Of a stretch of DNA of 64,000 nucleotides, positions 10,560 through 21,474 are shown in pieces. A program made the translations under genes and the position numbers. The notes beneath the pieces are model-generated. The model worked only from the letters and a program-made list of their open reading frames with translations. It did not search any database and was not told where the DNA came from. The stretch covers positions 1 to 64,000 of the forward strand of contig WHUX01000232.1 of assembly GCA_015179025.1 (NCBI GenBank), given 5' to 3'. The DNA is from Terfezia claveryi. Lineage: Eukaryota; Ascomycota; Pezizomycetes; Pezizales; Pezizaceae. Numbering within the stretch: position 1 is the first letter of the stretch; each line of letters starts with the position of its first letter.

Positions 10560-11362
10560 TGTTACATTTTGACCCAAACCTTATTTGAGAATCAAACCAA
10601 AAGTGGCATGACTCTCAGATTTAGGAAATACCCCGAAAACCTTCGAACACTATTTTGACCCAAACCTTATTTGAGAGTCGAACCAAAACTGGCATGACTC
10701 TTAGATTAGGAAACAACCTGCTCTCACTCAAAACTCTTTCTTTAGCTTATCAGAAATTTCACCTTCACTTATATATAATTCTTCAGGTCTTCTGTTTATA
10801 ATAGCATTATCCATTATTGCCAGACGCCTCGTTCTCGACGATCTTACAGGATCCATGTATCCGCGAGCTGGCTTGTGTGTTTATCTTCTGTTAGTTTGTT
10901 TATATGCCTATTATTTATTATTGCCAGACGCCTCGTTCTTTACAATTTTATAGGATCTATGTATCCATGAGCTGGCTTGCATGTTCATCTTCCATTATAC
11001 TTTGTCTAGACTGTTGTGTTAGCCAAAAGGGTATTGTTCGAGATAGAGACAAGATCTCTATGAAAGAAGTCTATTCTTGCTGCCTGTATTCTGTTTCTTT
11101 CTTCTCTATGCAATAACTTGTCTACTCTCCTGTACCTAGTTGTTATACGAATATATCTGCATCACAGTTTTTGAGTGTAGCTCAAACTACCTCACCTTTT
11201 TGACCTCGACTTTGATACATTACTCGACTTAGGTTTCACTCGAAGTCCCCAAACACTCGATAACATATGTGGAACTTCTTACATATATGATACCCCAAAC
11301 CAGAATAGGTTGTTGTTTACTACGTTAATGCAGAAATTACCTCTCAACCCCTATTTATAACA
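10560..11362 (+). repeat. G2 5' LTR, short form
   Basis: Starts TGTTA and ends TATAACA, as the right LTR (31617-32904) does. It has two units of the roughly 85-bp repeat (TTTGAGAGTCGAACCAAAAC type) where the right LTR has six, and lacks the first 160 bases of the right LTR after TGTTA. The flanks (ATGGT left, CAGTG right) do not form a target duplication. Confidence 0.8.
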
Positions 11363-11414
11363 TTTTGTTGCATCCACATAGTCTCCACTACCAATAAGTA
11401 TATCCAAAGCACGT

Positions 11415-12479
11415 ATGGAGGCCTCTGGCTCCACTCCACCTTCTGAAATTGCTATGTGGCGCACCTTGGTCGCTGCCCTCCAAACTGACAATATTCCTCT
11501 TTCTGCTCTACCACATATTCCTGCAGGAACTCCCTCCTCATTTTTTACCGCTATTCATGCAGCCCATAGTGCCAGTATATAGTCAGCCTGTAGAGTACCA
11601 TCAACTTTCGATCAACCACTCACAGGCACTTCTACCTCAACTGAGTCACTCTGGATCTATTATAACTACAGATATCAATATGGCTAAACCCTCCCAAGCC
11701 TCCTCTATAACCGCGGTTCAGTGCCTACCTCCACTCGTACCTTTAAAGTCTATAAGCCTGACAATTTTGATAGCACTTGATCAAAATTCACTCGATTTCT
11801 CTCCAAGCTTTCCTTGGTATTCTTCTCTGATCCCTCTTGATATACTATTGAAGCAGCCAAAATTACCTATGCTGCTTCCTATCTCTCTGGATCTATTGCT
11901 GATTGATTTGAGCCCCACCTCAACAAAACAAATGGGACCATTGATTTCTTTACTTATAAAGCCTTCACTAAGACATTGAAAAATGCCTATGACGATCCCA
12001 ATACTAGTGCCACTGCAGAATGCAAACTGCTTAATCTCCACCAAGGAGACCGTGATTCTTCCTCTTACTATGCTAAGTTTGCAACTCACGTGACAATTTT
12101 AGCCTATAATGATAGGACTAAAATATCCTTCTTTACCAACGGGGCTAATACTGGGCTTAAAATAGCCCTTTCCTATCAAACCTCTCCCCTAGAATCTTTT
12201 AATGAATTTGTCCAGCTTTGTATTAAGCTGAACAACTACACTGAACTCCTCCGCACCCAATACCCTCTTAGAGCTTCCAGCTCTAACCAATCCACTACCC
12301 CTACTCATTCACCAGCCTCTTCCACTTCAGTTGGTACCATTGCTGGACCCATGGACCTTTCGAGCATAACGAAAAAACGTGGACCCTTAACCCCCGAAAT
12401 CCATAAACACCATAGATATAATAACCTGTGTATATATTATGGAGGATCTAGTCATTGGGTGACAGTCTGCCTAGTCTAA
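11415..12479 (+). pseudogene. G2 gag
   Basis: Start ATG at 11415 (MEASGSTPPSEIAMWRTLVA). The gag core is readable as FKVYKPDNFDS, then ASYLSGSIAD, then FTYKAFTKTLKNAYDDPNTS and ATAECKLLNLHQGD. A Thr/Ser/Pro linker leads to GPMDLSSITKKRGPLTPE and a knuckle CIYYGGSSHWVTVC. The second Cys is Tyr (TGT to TAT), so the knuckle is damaged. In-frame TAG/TGA stops in the first half replace codons that CAG, TGG or CGA would fill. Structural particle protein of G2. Confidence 0.85.
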
Positions 12480-12778
12480 GCCAAAAATAAAAAGTTGGCT
12501 ATAGCCAGTACTACCCCCACTACCTCTCCTAATACCACCACCGACAATCTCTTTAAGTTGTCAAAAAATGAACATACTTTTTGATCAATGATGGCCAATT
12601 AGAGAGTGCTAGAATGCAACCTAGCGCTATCAATCCTATCCATGACCCTGTCCAAATGTTTAATTCATTTTCTGTTTTGAAGGAAGTCCACTTAGAAGGT
12701 ACTAGTTATGTAGTATTGCCTTTGGTTTCTCGTAAGTCCCGTCAACGACTAGCTCATTGATAATGCTTTGCGAATACG

Positions 12779-13135
12779 TTGCGAATATCTACAATTACTG
12801 TGCTTTCTGCTGATTGTTATGATTTGGGGTCTGAAGACTTACTTGCTTTGCCATATATAGTCAATGAAGAGCTTTCTGCCACATACATAGTAGACTCGGG
12901 AGCTAGCTCCCAGTATATTAATATTGACTATGCCATAAACATAAACTTGCCATTAGATATGAAAAACAAGCCGGAAGATCTCGTACTTGCCGATGGGAAA
13001 CTTTCACCTATCGGAAAAATCACAAACACTTGTACCTTGAAACTCTCTATCGACCAACATCAAGAAACCCTCACATCCCATGTTACCAAGTTAGCTAGGT
13101 GGGACTTGATTATAGGAAAAATATGGCTTAGGTGA
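12779..13135 (+). pseudogene. G2 aspartic protease
   Basis: 118-codon frame with YIVDSGASSQYINIDYAINI (canonical DSG triad), VLADGKLSPIG (flap) and WDLIIGKIWL (ILG strand), the retropepsin order. It cuts the Gag-Pol polyprotein. The preceding stretch (12560-12778) has linker-like coding texture (LKEVHLEGTSYVVLPLVSRK) in another frame. After the stop at about 13135 coding texture fades, and GH begins near 13206. Confidence 0.85.
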
Positions 13136-13407
13136 TACAACCCAATGATTGACTAGTCAGTTATTACCATTGCTTTCACCTCTGGATTTTGCCATACCTA
13201 TTGCCTACCAATAGTGTGTGCATCGGCTCGAGTCGAGGTGAGTTCTACTACTATTTATCCTACTCAGTACCGACTCGCACCAATGCCCATTCTTCCAAAG
13301 CCAACTTGCTGCCAACTCGGCGACTACTCGGTGATCGACCGAGTCCTCGCCAAGAATTAGTCACTCATGTTTCACCTCGGTCTTGGTTTTGTGTTTTCTC
13401 TATTATC

Positions 13408-13550
13408 TGTCACGGAGCACTCCTCCTGTCACGGATCCGTCCTCCTGTCACGGATCCGTCCTCCTGTCATGGATCCGTCCTCCTATCACGGATCCATCCT
13501 CCTGTCACGGATTGCCCCGCCTGTCACGGATTCCTCCTCCTGTCACAAAC
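13408..13550 (+). repeat. 19-bp array of TGTCACGGA at left end of GH
   Basis: Eight units at 13408, 13427, 13446, 13465, 13484, 13503, 13521 and 13542, almost exactly 19 bp apart, consensus TCCTCCTGTCACGGATCCG. The last units run into the 245-bp repeat. Confidence 0.92.
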
Positions 13551-13743
13551 TAGAACTTTTCCTTCCCACTCAATCCTTACCACCATTTCTCAACTGTGTT
13601 CTACTAGTGGCTAACCTTCCATCCATTCCCCTGTCGTTCTCCTGTATAATCTTACCCTGCGTTGCGTGCTAATGTGAATTACATTCGTTGATACCTCATC
13701 AATTTCTGCACACTCTGATTCTCATAAAACGAATCGCTTTAAT
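13499..13743 (+). repeat. 245-bp direct repeat, left copy
   Basis: Matches 25020-25264 in the same orientation without a gap, with about 13 differences by eye, mostly transitions. Both copies end GAATCGCTTTAAT, after which the sequences diverge. 13744-14109 holds no gene that I can see. Confidence 0.93.
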
Positions 13744-15045
13744 TCTACAAACATAGAAACCTAAACTAACTGACAAATTCCCAATACTCATGTCTAAACA
13801 AATCTCAATATCCCAAGATCGAGGTAAAGTAATTCTCTGATCACGCTTATACCGCCCTCTCACACAAAACCGGCCCTCCTACATACCATCAAAAAGAAAG
13901 CAAACTGAATCAAAAAGTAACTCCCAACAGAAATAGATAAAGAAATGTTGCCCATAAAATCCTCAAAACTCTAGCTGTCCCATATAACAACTAAAATAGT
14001 AAACCTAAATGAAGAAAGTACTCCTAACATGGAAAAAAAATTTTCCCTAGAACCTGCACTAATACTTACCTACTAGTATACCCCACATGCCATCAACACC
14101 CCTACACATTCATACTTTGTAGTTTCTACGCTGCGTAGGTCGCAGTTTCTTCTGAGACCTGCTTGCCATCGACGGCATCAGACTCACGGACTGTGATAAA
14201 CGGTGCTTCCGAGTACTTCGATGCGGAGTTGAAGGAGATGGTGTTTCTGCTTGCTCGCACAATAGACTTCGATAGAACCAGTTGGACATACCTGAGGTAG
14301 AATCTTCTGTGAAACTATGCGATGGGCTGGCATTCTCGGACGCTAAATCTGCCAGGTTATTTAGGAGGTACTCGTCCATTATCCAGCTACCAGCTACTTC
14401 CGTGTCACAATTTGTATCTGAATCCATGTCCGTCTGTCCCTGAACGGTATCCAGAGACTATGCTACCATGTGGTGAAGGAAGTCTGCATCATAGCTGAGG
14501 GCTTGTTTCTCCAGTATTACCTCACCTTCATCTAAATTAGCTATACTTTCTTCTATATGTGCTGGTCTAATTTGTGCCTCTGGGGTTTCGTATTTCGCAT
14601 GTGCAGCATCCCACGATTTGGTCAATATCAGCGCAGTTATCATCTGCTGACCTATTCTATTGCATCGGTACGGCAAAATATCTCGAGCACTGCTGAATAT
14701 TCGCTCTACTGGGCCAGATGTGAGTAGAATGCTCAATATATCCCTCGCCATTCGTTCCAGCGTGGGATATTTATTAGCATGCACCTTCCACCAGGATAGA
14801 GGGCATTTCTCATTCAGTGTTGTTACCGGATTCGCTAGGTATCTTTTGATTTCTGGCATATTCTCCGATTGGCTTGTAGTACGCTCTTGTAGTCGACGCA
14901 TTATATAGGATTGTTCTCCATCATCCACTTGTATGTTATGAACCTGGGCTTCCAGCATGTACTTGGCGTAATTATGTTCAAAATAATCTTCGAACTGAAC
15001 CCTAAAAAGCGAATTTGGTAAGAATTATGTTTTTCTGTATATCAC

Positions 15046-15150
15046 GGATGGTCTCCTGTCACGGAAAATGGTGTCACAGAAAATGGTGTCATGGAAAATG
15101 GTGTCACGGAAAATAGTATCACGGAAAATGGTGTCACGGAAAACACATGG
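15046..15150 (+). repeat. 15-bp array of TGTCACGGA in transposase intron
   Basis: Seven tandem units of type TGTCACGGAAAATGG, with variants TGTCACAGA and TGTCATGGA. It lies between the exon ending near 15190 and the acceptor near 15010 of the hAT gene (minus strand), so it is probably intronic. Confidence 0.85.
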
Positions 15151-15392
15151 GCCAAAATAGTCATGTGCTGATGGAATTCATATGTACTTGTAATACTCCG
15201 TGTATGAAATATAGTCCCCCTTCTGCTGTGTACTACTTGGATCTTGGATATTGAGATTTCCCCAGTCGTTATACAAGGATAATTTCTTAGACGGATCAAG
15301 GATGGTTGCAAGGTTGTAGATGAGAGATTGTTTTTCGGTCCTAGAATAATACTTCTTGAAGATCTGCTGACATGCTTTTGTCGCGGAGAGAA

Positions 15393-16071
15393 TGTAATGG
15401 AGAACGTTATCTCATTGCTTATATAATCGATTATATACTTTTGTATTTCCTATATTACTACTATGTTATGTAACTAAGCTCTCGGTTGAAGGACTAGCCT
15501 TCTACTACCTCCTATTGCTTTATAAGCGTCTATAGCACGCGAAGTTTGCCATGGGAAGTTCCATGGCACTTGCTATATGAAGACACCCTCATTATGGCCG
15601 CGTGACCTCTGTTTAAAGGCGTGTGAGTCACTACTATGGCCATATGACCATCGTTTATGGCGTGTGACTCATTACTATGGCCACATAACCCCTTTAGTAC
15701 AGCGTACCACCTTCTGGTGTGCCACCCTTTATTGTATTTATTTCCTTAGTTATCAGATCTCAGACGAGTATAAATAGGCCACTGGATTCCCTCTGGAATC
15801 CACAGAAAGACAAGAAGCAACCAAGTAAGAATTCAGAGCAAGCAAGCCTATATTCCGATCAAATCAAGATCATATAGCTTAGATAGCACAAATCATATAA
15901 GATAGATTACACCAGTTAATTACTGTTCCCTTTGGGAACATCCCACATAGTAATCTCCCTACTCTTCTGAGGTCTTACCTCAGCAGAACCGAAATACACA
16001 AACGTCCGTGCCTACGGATATAGATTGTATAAACGGTACCAAATGAATACTGTCTAGTACCATTCATTACA
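15393..16071 (+). repeat. Solo LTR of G1 inside the hAT gene
   Basis: 679 bp, TGTAAT...ATTACA, inverted relative to the LTR at 5425-6103. Flanked by 5-bp duplications GAGAA (15388-15392 and 16072-16076). Removing the LTR and one GAGAA restores a continuous transposase frame across the site (APGFL then SATKACQQ), which proves both the boundaries and the duplication. Internal G1 sequence is absent, so recombination between LTRs removed it. TATA box at 15769-15776. Confidence 0.97.
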
Positions 16072-16497
16072 GAGAAACCCTGGAGCCCAGGTAGGATTAG
16101 CTGAAAGTTTACGTATATGTTTCCGCTGTTTTTCTATGTAGTCGAAGATGTCATTGTAGATAAAGAATGCATTCTGTATGGTCGTATGCTATCCTGTAGA
16201 GATAGCATGAGTGTAATCCGATAAAGGTTTCAGGAAAATAGTAGCCTCCTGAACTTGGTTCCACTCTTCTTGACTCAACCATAACTCTGAGTACTTGCTC
16301 TCTGTCGTAGATAGAGTGATCCATTACTCAATGTAGCACTGGAGCCTCAATATTCGAGTAAGTATTTCAAAGGTTGAGTTCCAGTAAGTTTTGACGTCCT
16401 GGATGAGCACCATGGGCGCATGGGAATCAGTTTGGAGTTCCTTGAATTGTGCCAGGCGTTGTGGGCTGGCTACTATAGCCTTACAGAGCTCCCGAAC

Positions 16498-16600
16498 CTA
16501 GACAAATGTTAGCAATAGGATTCCGTGACGCATATTAGCCTTTTGTGACATATCCGCCATTCCGTGACATCTTTATTGAGCAGCTCAGAAGATGACTTAC
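16498..16600 (-). other. Transposase intron carrying TGTCACGGA motifs
   Basis: 103 bp on the minus strand: donor GTAAGT, branch GCTAACA, acceptor TAG. It joins exon FARSVCK to VRELCKAIV. It contains three copies of TGTCACGGA or close variants, seen as TCCGTGACR on the plus strand. Confidence 0.85.
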
Positions 16601-17941
16601 TTTGCAAACAGATCGTGCGAATGTACCTGGAGTATAAATCTGCAGTGCTCTGATTGAAGACTCAATAGCAGGGGTGGATGAGGCAGTATCATCATTATCT
16701 GGGTTCGACCTGAGTTCTTTCATAAACTGGTTGTTTACTAGCGCAATCACATGTGCGAGGCAGGGAAGTCGATATTGCTGGAGGTCCCATTTAGCACCGA
16801 ATACATTGGCTTGTAAATGCTTAGCCAATACTGCATTGACACTCGCGTTGTCCAAAATGATGGCCAAGACTCGGTTCGAAATGCCATATTCCCGAATTTA
16901 ATTCCCTAGCTGATTACCCAAGTGCATAGCATTATGAGCTTCCCCACCTAGGTACTGAAATCCATTCGTATGTTGGCACAGCTGCCAATCCTGGTCTATA
17001 TAATGGAGTGTTGTGCCCATGAACGCTAACTTGTTTGGAGAAGTCCAATAGTCTGTAGCGAGGTGGAGGAATGTATCTTCCAGGAGGCTTTTTTGAAGCT
17101 TCTGTTGAACTTCAGTGGCATAGTGATGTATGCTCCGGCGAAGTGTTGTCGCACAGGGGATATTAATCCCAGATCTAAAAAATTTCAGGAGATGCTGGAA
17201 CTGCAGATGTTCGATGGTTCGGAAAGGTAAGTTTGCACCAATTACAGTTTTCATGAGTTCATGTTTAAAGCGATCATCACTAAATTGCAATTCTGGGGAT
17301 TGTGCAACTGCAGGTGTTGTCTACTTGTAACGTGAGCCTATGCCCAATTATTGCAGGTAGGTACGAATTATATAATTACCTTCCCAAACAGGGTTGAAAT
17401 GTCCTGATTGTTTCGCCCACTAGCAGAGCGGCACCTACTCGAGCTGAGATGAGTTCTCATATGTGTCGTACCCATATTAAAGGCACTAGGGTGTTGCAAG
17501 GTACCCTTCCAAGCTAAGCAAAATATGAATAGCTCACTGCTGTGAATCTTAGCCCCTTGTCCGAATTGGGCCCAGTTTGCTGCTGTTCGGAGCTTAGAAT
17601 CCCATCGGGGTGGGTTAATACTATTACTTCTTAGATCTTTAGCCAGATTGTCGCGGAGCTTGCCTGCCCACTTGGTCATTTCCCACCATGCATCAAATGG
17701 CGCAGATTGTTTGGCTTCCCACTGGAAAGCTGTTCCGCCAAATATTCTGGTGAGAGTGGAAACCATTGGGCTCGATTGACGTATGAGCACACTTGGAGAT
17801 AGAGATATGTTGGAGTATGGGGCTAGTAGTGCAAGTTCGTCTGGCTATTGTGTTCCTGGGAGTTGGCGATAATAGATTTGGAATGGCAGTAGGGAAGAGA
17901 GGCCTATTTATTCACATTCTGAGAGCATTTGGGGTATGTTA

Positions 17942-18010
17942 CGAATAACGTGTGCTTGTCACGGATAACGTGTGCTTGTCACGGATAACGTGTGCTTGTT
18001 ATGGATTCTA
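17942..18010 (+). repeat. 20-bp TGTCACGGA array upstream of the transposase
   Basis: Three tandem units GTGTGCTTGTCACGGATAAC (third altered to GTTATGGA). It lies between the hAT gene start (17790) and the end of the next minus-strand gene (18084), in a promoter-like position. Confidence 0.9.
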
Positions 18011-18083
18011 TGGGAGACATTTACAAGGTACCTGCGACGCTTTCCTTAATAACCCAAACCTATCTATACATAAAATACGTCTA

Positions 18084-18976
18084 TCAATCATGCCGTAGCA
18101 TATCAACAGCACGCCAAACCCAATTCCAATCCAAGTGCGCGATCATCCATTCATTCCAAAATAGATCCACAATGTCATCGTGGACATCATCTGAGTCCTC
18201 TGACCTGTATGGTGAGAGCTCACTTCTAGGCTCAAAGCATCCATCTGGCTCTGATATATTGTCAGGGATATTGGTCAAATCTAGTTGGAGTATGCTGGAT
18301 CTCAATGGCCAATTGGGGCTGTCTGTAAGTTGCAAAATCTCGAGAGGTCTAGACATAATTAGCCTACCGCGCTATCTATGTGCAAGGATTAGTAAGATAC
18401 CTTCTTGAAGGCTGAAGTCAGACCTCTTGCCCACAACATAATACTGTTATCCTAGGTGGGGGATGCCATTGTACCGGTATATAGACAGGATGCTGAATGA
18501 TTCTGCTGTCAGGGATCTGGTAGGTCTGGGAGAGTATCTACAATAGGTATGTTAGCACTCCAATGTTGTAACGCATACAATTAACTTACTGATGGGTATC
18601 GACAATCTTCACATAAACCCCATACCTCTCCCTCGCCAGTTAGGTAATGGTGGAAAAGGGTAATCCACAACAAATCATACATAGTATAGTCATCTAGGTA
18701 AAAGGGATCCCAAGTCGTCTCTGGACTCCTATGGATACCCAAGGGGAGCAGTAAATCATACCGATCAATCCAAATCCTCTCTAGAAGCTCCATGGCTACA
18801 ACTCGGGATACAATCTTGTTGGGGTCAAATCGGTCTATAACCAACTGTCTAGACTAGTGTGTTACCATTTCCGTTCCACGTAGACTAAGGAACTATCGTA
18901 GCCCAGCAGTGTCTCTGCAATGCTCTCGGAACTCTTTGAAACCGAGTTTATCTTCTGGATTGTAGTATACTGCCAT
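18084..18976 (-). pseudogene. GH cargo gene 1, spliced, unknown function
   Basis: Start ATG at 18976 (MAVYYNPEDKLGFKEFREHC). The frame continues through two TAG codons, where CAG is likely, into VIDRFDPNKIVSRVVAMELL, LLLPLGIHRSPETTWDPFYL and LWITLFHHYLTGEGEVWGLC. A canonical intron follows at 18589-18538 (52 bp: GTAAGT, GTGCTAACAT, GTAG). A second probable intron begins at GTATCT near 18405 and ends about 18355, giving a last exon with acidic DLTNIPDNISEPDG and DDVHDDIVDLFWNEWMI. The acidic, Trp- and Leu-rich protein resembles nothing I recognise. Upstream is a TATATATAG box near 19060. It lies between the transposase and another cargo gene, both on the same strand. Confidence 0.55.
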
Positions 18977-19269
18977 ATTTGTGTAGTAGTCTGGTTGGCA
19001 CAATGCCCGTTGTGAAGCTGATATGGTCAGTGAGAATTACAACCCCGATGAACTATATATAAGCAAAACTCCAGATGACAGTTCTGGAAAGAATCCCTAA
19101 ATGGCAATGTCCTCTTTTGGTAGGTTGTCTAGTTACGTCTGATTCTGCCTTAGAATTAGTGGACAAAAGTAGACTACCCTACTCCGCAGGTAATACTAAT
19201 TGTATCTGAAGGACCTGGCTTGCATTAGTCGTGGGAAAGACAGGCATGACCCACCTGGGATACGGTAAA

Positions 19270-19352
19270 AGATTCGTGACAACACATCTGTGACAAGATA
19301 TCCATGACAAAATAAGCCATCCGTGACAACATAAAATATCCGTGACAAGAAA
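19270..19352 (-). repeat. TGTCACGGA cluster
   Basis: Five copies or near-copies of TGTCACGGAT (seen as ATCCGTGACA), 14-20 bases apart, on the minus strand between cargo genes 1 and 2. Confidence 0.88.
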
Positions 19353-20007
19353 AAATATATATGACCACATAAGTTTAGCATAAGCTACCCCGCCCAAATG
19401 GAACTACCATCCTGATCCACTCCAGCCTGGTATTGAACCGCCACCTTCGTCTATAATAGTACCATATCTACGAAAGCGATGGGTCGATGGCATTACAGCG
19501 ATTGACCAGTCAATGGGATGGACTGGTTATTGTCAACCTATGTAGTTGAGGTCGAGGCGTGCACTGATACACTTTGTTGTATACTATAAGAGTTAGTTTA
19601 GCCAGTAGAAGGTAGGCTGGGTGAAGCGTTCTATCTGTCTCATGTGATAACGGTCAATACATCTTCTCAAAAGTATCCGTAATCCTGATATAGTCTAGTC
19701 ATTCACATCCCATTGACCCATCAATTGCTCTACTAGCAATAATGTCATTCTTTACTTGCAGAGGTATAGGTAGTCTGCTTGCATGAGCCTCCTTGTGAGG
19801 TACAATGGGTCAAGGGGTCCAGGTCAAGCCAAGCCAGTTCCGAAACAGGTAACACATACTTAGGGATGTCTCAGGGAGTAACCAGAGATGTTTTGGGGCA
19901 GTAGCTTTGGCCAGGGTCTGCTGGGGCCAGATAAATTTCCTGTGTCCCCACCTTCTACCACTCGATTAACTTCCGTCCTCTATTATCTTCATCTCCCTAG
20001 CCTTTTG
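19353..20007 (-). other. Possible further exons of cargo gene 2
   Basis: The minus strand has coding-like pieces (LYLTRRLMQADYLYLCK near 19790) bordered by GTAAAG and GTATGT donor-like sites, but I cannot chain them into a gene. No other feature seen. Confidence 0.25.
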
Positions 20008-20345
20008 TCATTCTGCATCAAGCCACCTCCTATCCTTTATTACTATGCCACAAGAAAGTATACCAGCTAATTCGACTATCAGGCAAAGAGGTGAAATTCT
20101 AGGGTCAAGGTATGACTTCCATACTTTTTTGCTTGCCCCATATGATATTGCGTACATGTCCCATGTTATTTGAGTAAGTGCGATAGCCATGTGGGCTTGT
20201 TCCATTTTGCGCGGTTCCACTGAACAGATGATGATAATCGTTATTTTCCTGTTACCTTAAGCAGGTCATGTTAGAAGCGCGTGGAAAACACTCGTGCCGC
20301 AAGGTCGTATAGTTCCTCCTGCTGGAAACTGATCTGCGGTAAGGA
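20008..20345 (-). pseudogene. GH cargo gene 2, spliced fragment, unknown function
   Basis: Exon 20345-20256 (FQQEELYDLAARVFSTRF, with TAA where CAA is likely) and exon 20219-20008 (EPRKMEQAHMAIALTQITWD, MYAISYGASKKVWKSYLDPR, then two hydrophobic stretches PLCLIVELAGILSCGIVI). Between them is a short intron-like gap (GTAACA...TTCAG, 36 bp). Upstream at about 20398-20346 is a GTGAGT...CCGCAG intron-like piece. No family recognised. It may be part of a larger gene running to 19400. Confidence 0.4.
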
Positions 20346-20490
20346 ACAGGAAAAGGACGTATAGCGGTATTGTGTGGTAACTCACACTTAATTTGACATG
20401 GTATTACCGGCTTGCAGCTAATTCCTTTTCACCCAAACTTCTAGTGATTATCAAACCCAATACCAAGTGCGAAATCAGTTACATTGTCCA

Positions 20491-21000
20491 ATGGTAGAGG
20501 TGCCAGCCACCCCTAGTGAAGCCGAAACTGAAGGAGATAATGAGAGGGGGGTTTTGTAGGAACTAGTGGTGGAGATGCAGGAGAACAATCCTGAGCCAGG
20601 GGTTGAAAACAAAGAGAATGAGAAGCCTCTCTTTGTTAGTCCAAGTCCCAGGCAATCCCCATACTCGCCATTTGAACATTCCCAACCTGAACAACCTTCT
20701 CCGTCATTTGACCCCCCCCTGTTATTAACCCAAGAAGGGTAAGGTGGTCTCAAGAGCGGTCATTCCGGCCACACCATGTTCGCAAACAAAAGCGATAGCA
20801 AAGGTAGCAGGAAGCAGGAGCCATGGAGAAGGTTGCTGTGGGGGGAAGTCTTATTATTGACATTGGGCCAGGCTCTTCTGATTTTCATTTTGGCCCGATA
20901 TCGTTCAATGTTAACCAAAATTAAACCACCAATATATTCATGCGTAGACTTGACTGCAGGTAAAATTCACAATGATGGGTATACGCATCGTGGTGATGCT
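20491..21000 (+). pseudogene. GH cargo gene 3, plus strand, acidic start, unknown
   Basis: Starts ATG 20491 with MVEVPATPSEAETEGDNERG. After one TAG (CAG likely) an acidic, Pro/Ser-rich stretch (ENKENEKPLFVSPSPRQSPY) runs to a GTAAGG near 20740. A second piece at 20830-20965 reads MEKVAVGGSLIIDIGPGSSD then FHFGPISFNVNQN, ending at a GTAAAA donor. The pieces are in the same strand sense as cargo gene 4, and an intron with GTATGT at 21184-21317 follows, so cargo genes 3 and 4 could be one gene. Divergent from cargo gene 2 across about 90 bases. Confidence 0.4.
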
Positions 21001-21183
21001 AGTCACGTGCCCATGTTCGGTTAATGGCATCCAAGTTTGCTTGTAAACAAAGAATGAATTCCTTTATTTGCACGAACAGAGGTTTTTGGTGGTCATCTTC
21101 CATTTATCTGCAAATTCTAAGGAATTGTCAGCCCTTCAATAGTGATTTCTATCTATATAATCTGCAGTGAAGATAACGAAGGG

Positions 21184-21420
21184 GTATGTATTCCAAAGCC
21201 ATGTCACGGAGGCTGTCACGGAGGATGTCACAGATGCTGGGATGGAGGTCGTGTCCAGAAATTTGAAGTCGAATGAAAGTTAGCTTATTCACTGACTATT
21301 ATTTATCTCAATCACAGACATTCCCGTCTAAATAACTCTCAGAACCAAGACGTATGTTTTGCAAAATCGTGTCACGGAAGTTGTCATAGAGGTGTTATGG
21401 AGGTCGTGTCAAGGGAACGA
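21184..21420 (+). repeat. TGTCACGGA clusters in intron-like sequence
   Basis: 21184-21317 is a 134-bp intron candidate (GTATGT, CTGAC, CACAG) with four motif copies at 21208-21260. A second GTATGT at about 21353 is followed by three more copies (GTGTCACGGAAG, GTCATAGAGG, GTGTCAAGGG). Confidence 0.75.
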
Positions 21421-21474
21421 GGTTGAGCCCAAAGTGGAAAGACTACTGATGAAGTTTGTGATTAAGTATTCGCA

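Larger units (their letters stand above)
14110..17790 (-). pseudogene. hAT-family transposase, spliced, interrupted by a solo LTR
   Basis: Cuts and pastes the element. N-terminal BED-type finger at about 17530-17440 (FIFCLAWKGTLQHPSAFNMG, then HMRTH; second Cys is Trp). 17290-16898 has PFRTIEHLQFQHLLKF and LATDYWTSPNKLAFMGTTLH; 16867-16535 has ILDNASVNAVLAKHL and YRLPCLAHVIALVN; 16490-16080 has LIQDVKTYWNSTFEIL. After the LTR, IFKKYYSRTEKQSLIYNLAT; then 14958-14458 with TSGPVERIFSSARDILPYR, the hAT dimerisation region. A canonical intron lies at 16600-16498, another at about 17377-17300, a third probable one at about 15190-15020. A TAG near 14458 separates the last 105 codons, which continue in the same frame. 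Inactive. Confidence 0.9.

Noticed and set aside
17440..17530. Missing second Cys of the hAT BED finger as a functional variation.
   Set aside because: A single TGC/TGT-to-TGG change in a gene already disabled by stops is more simply decay.
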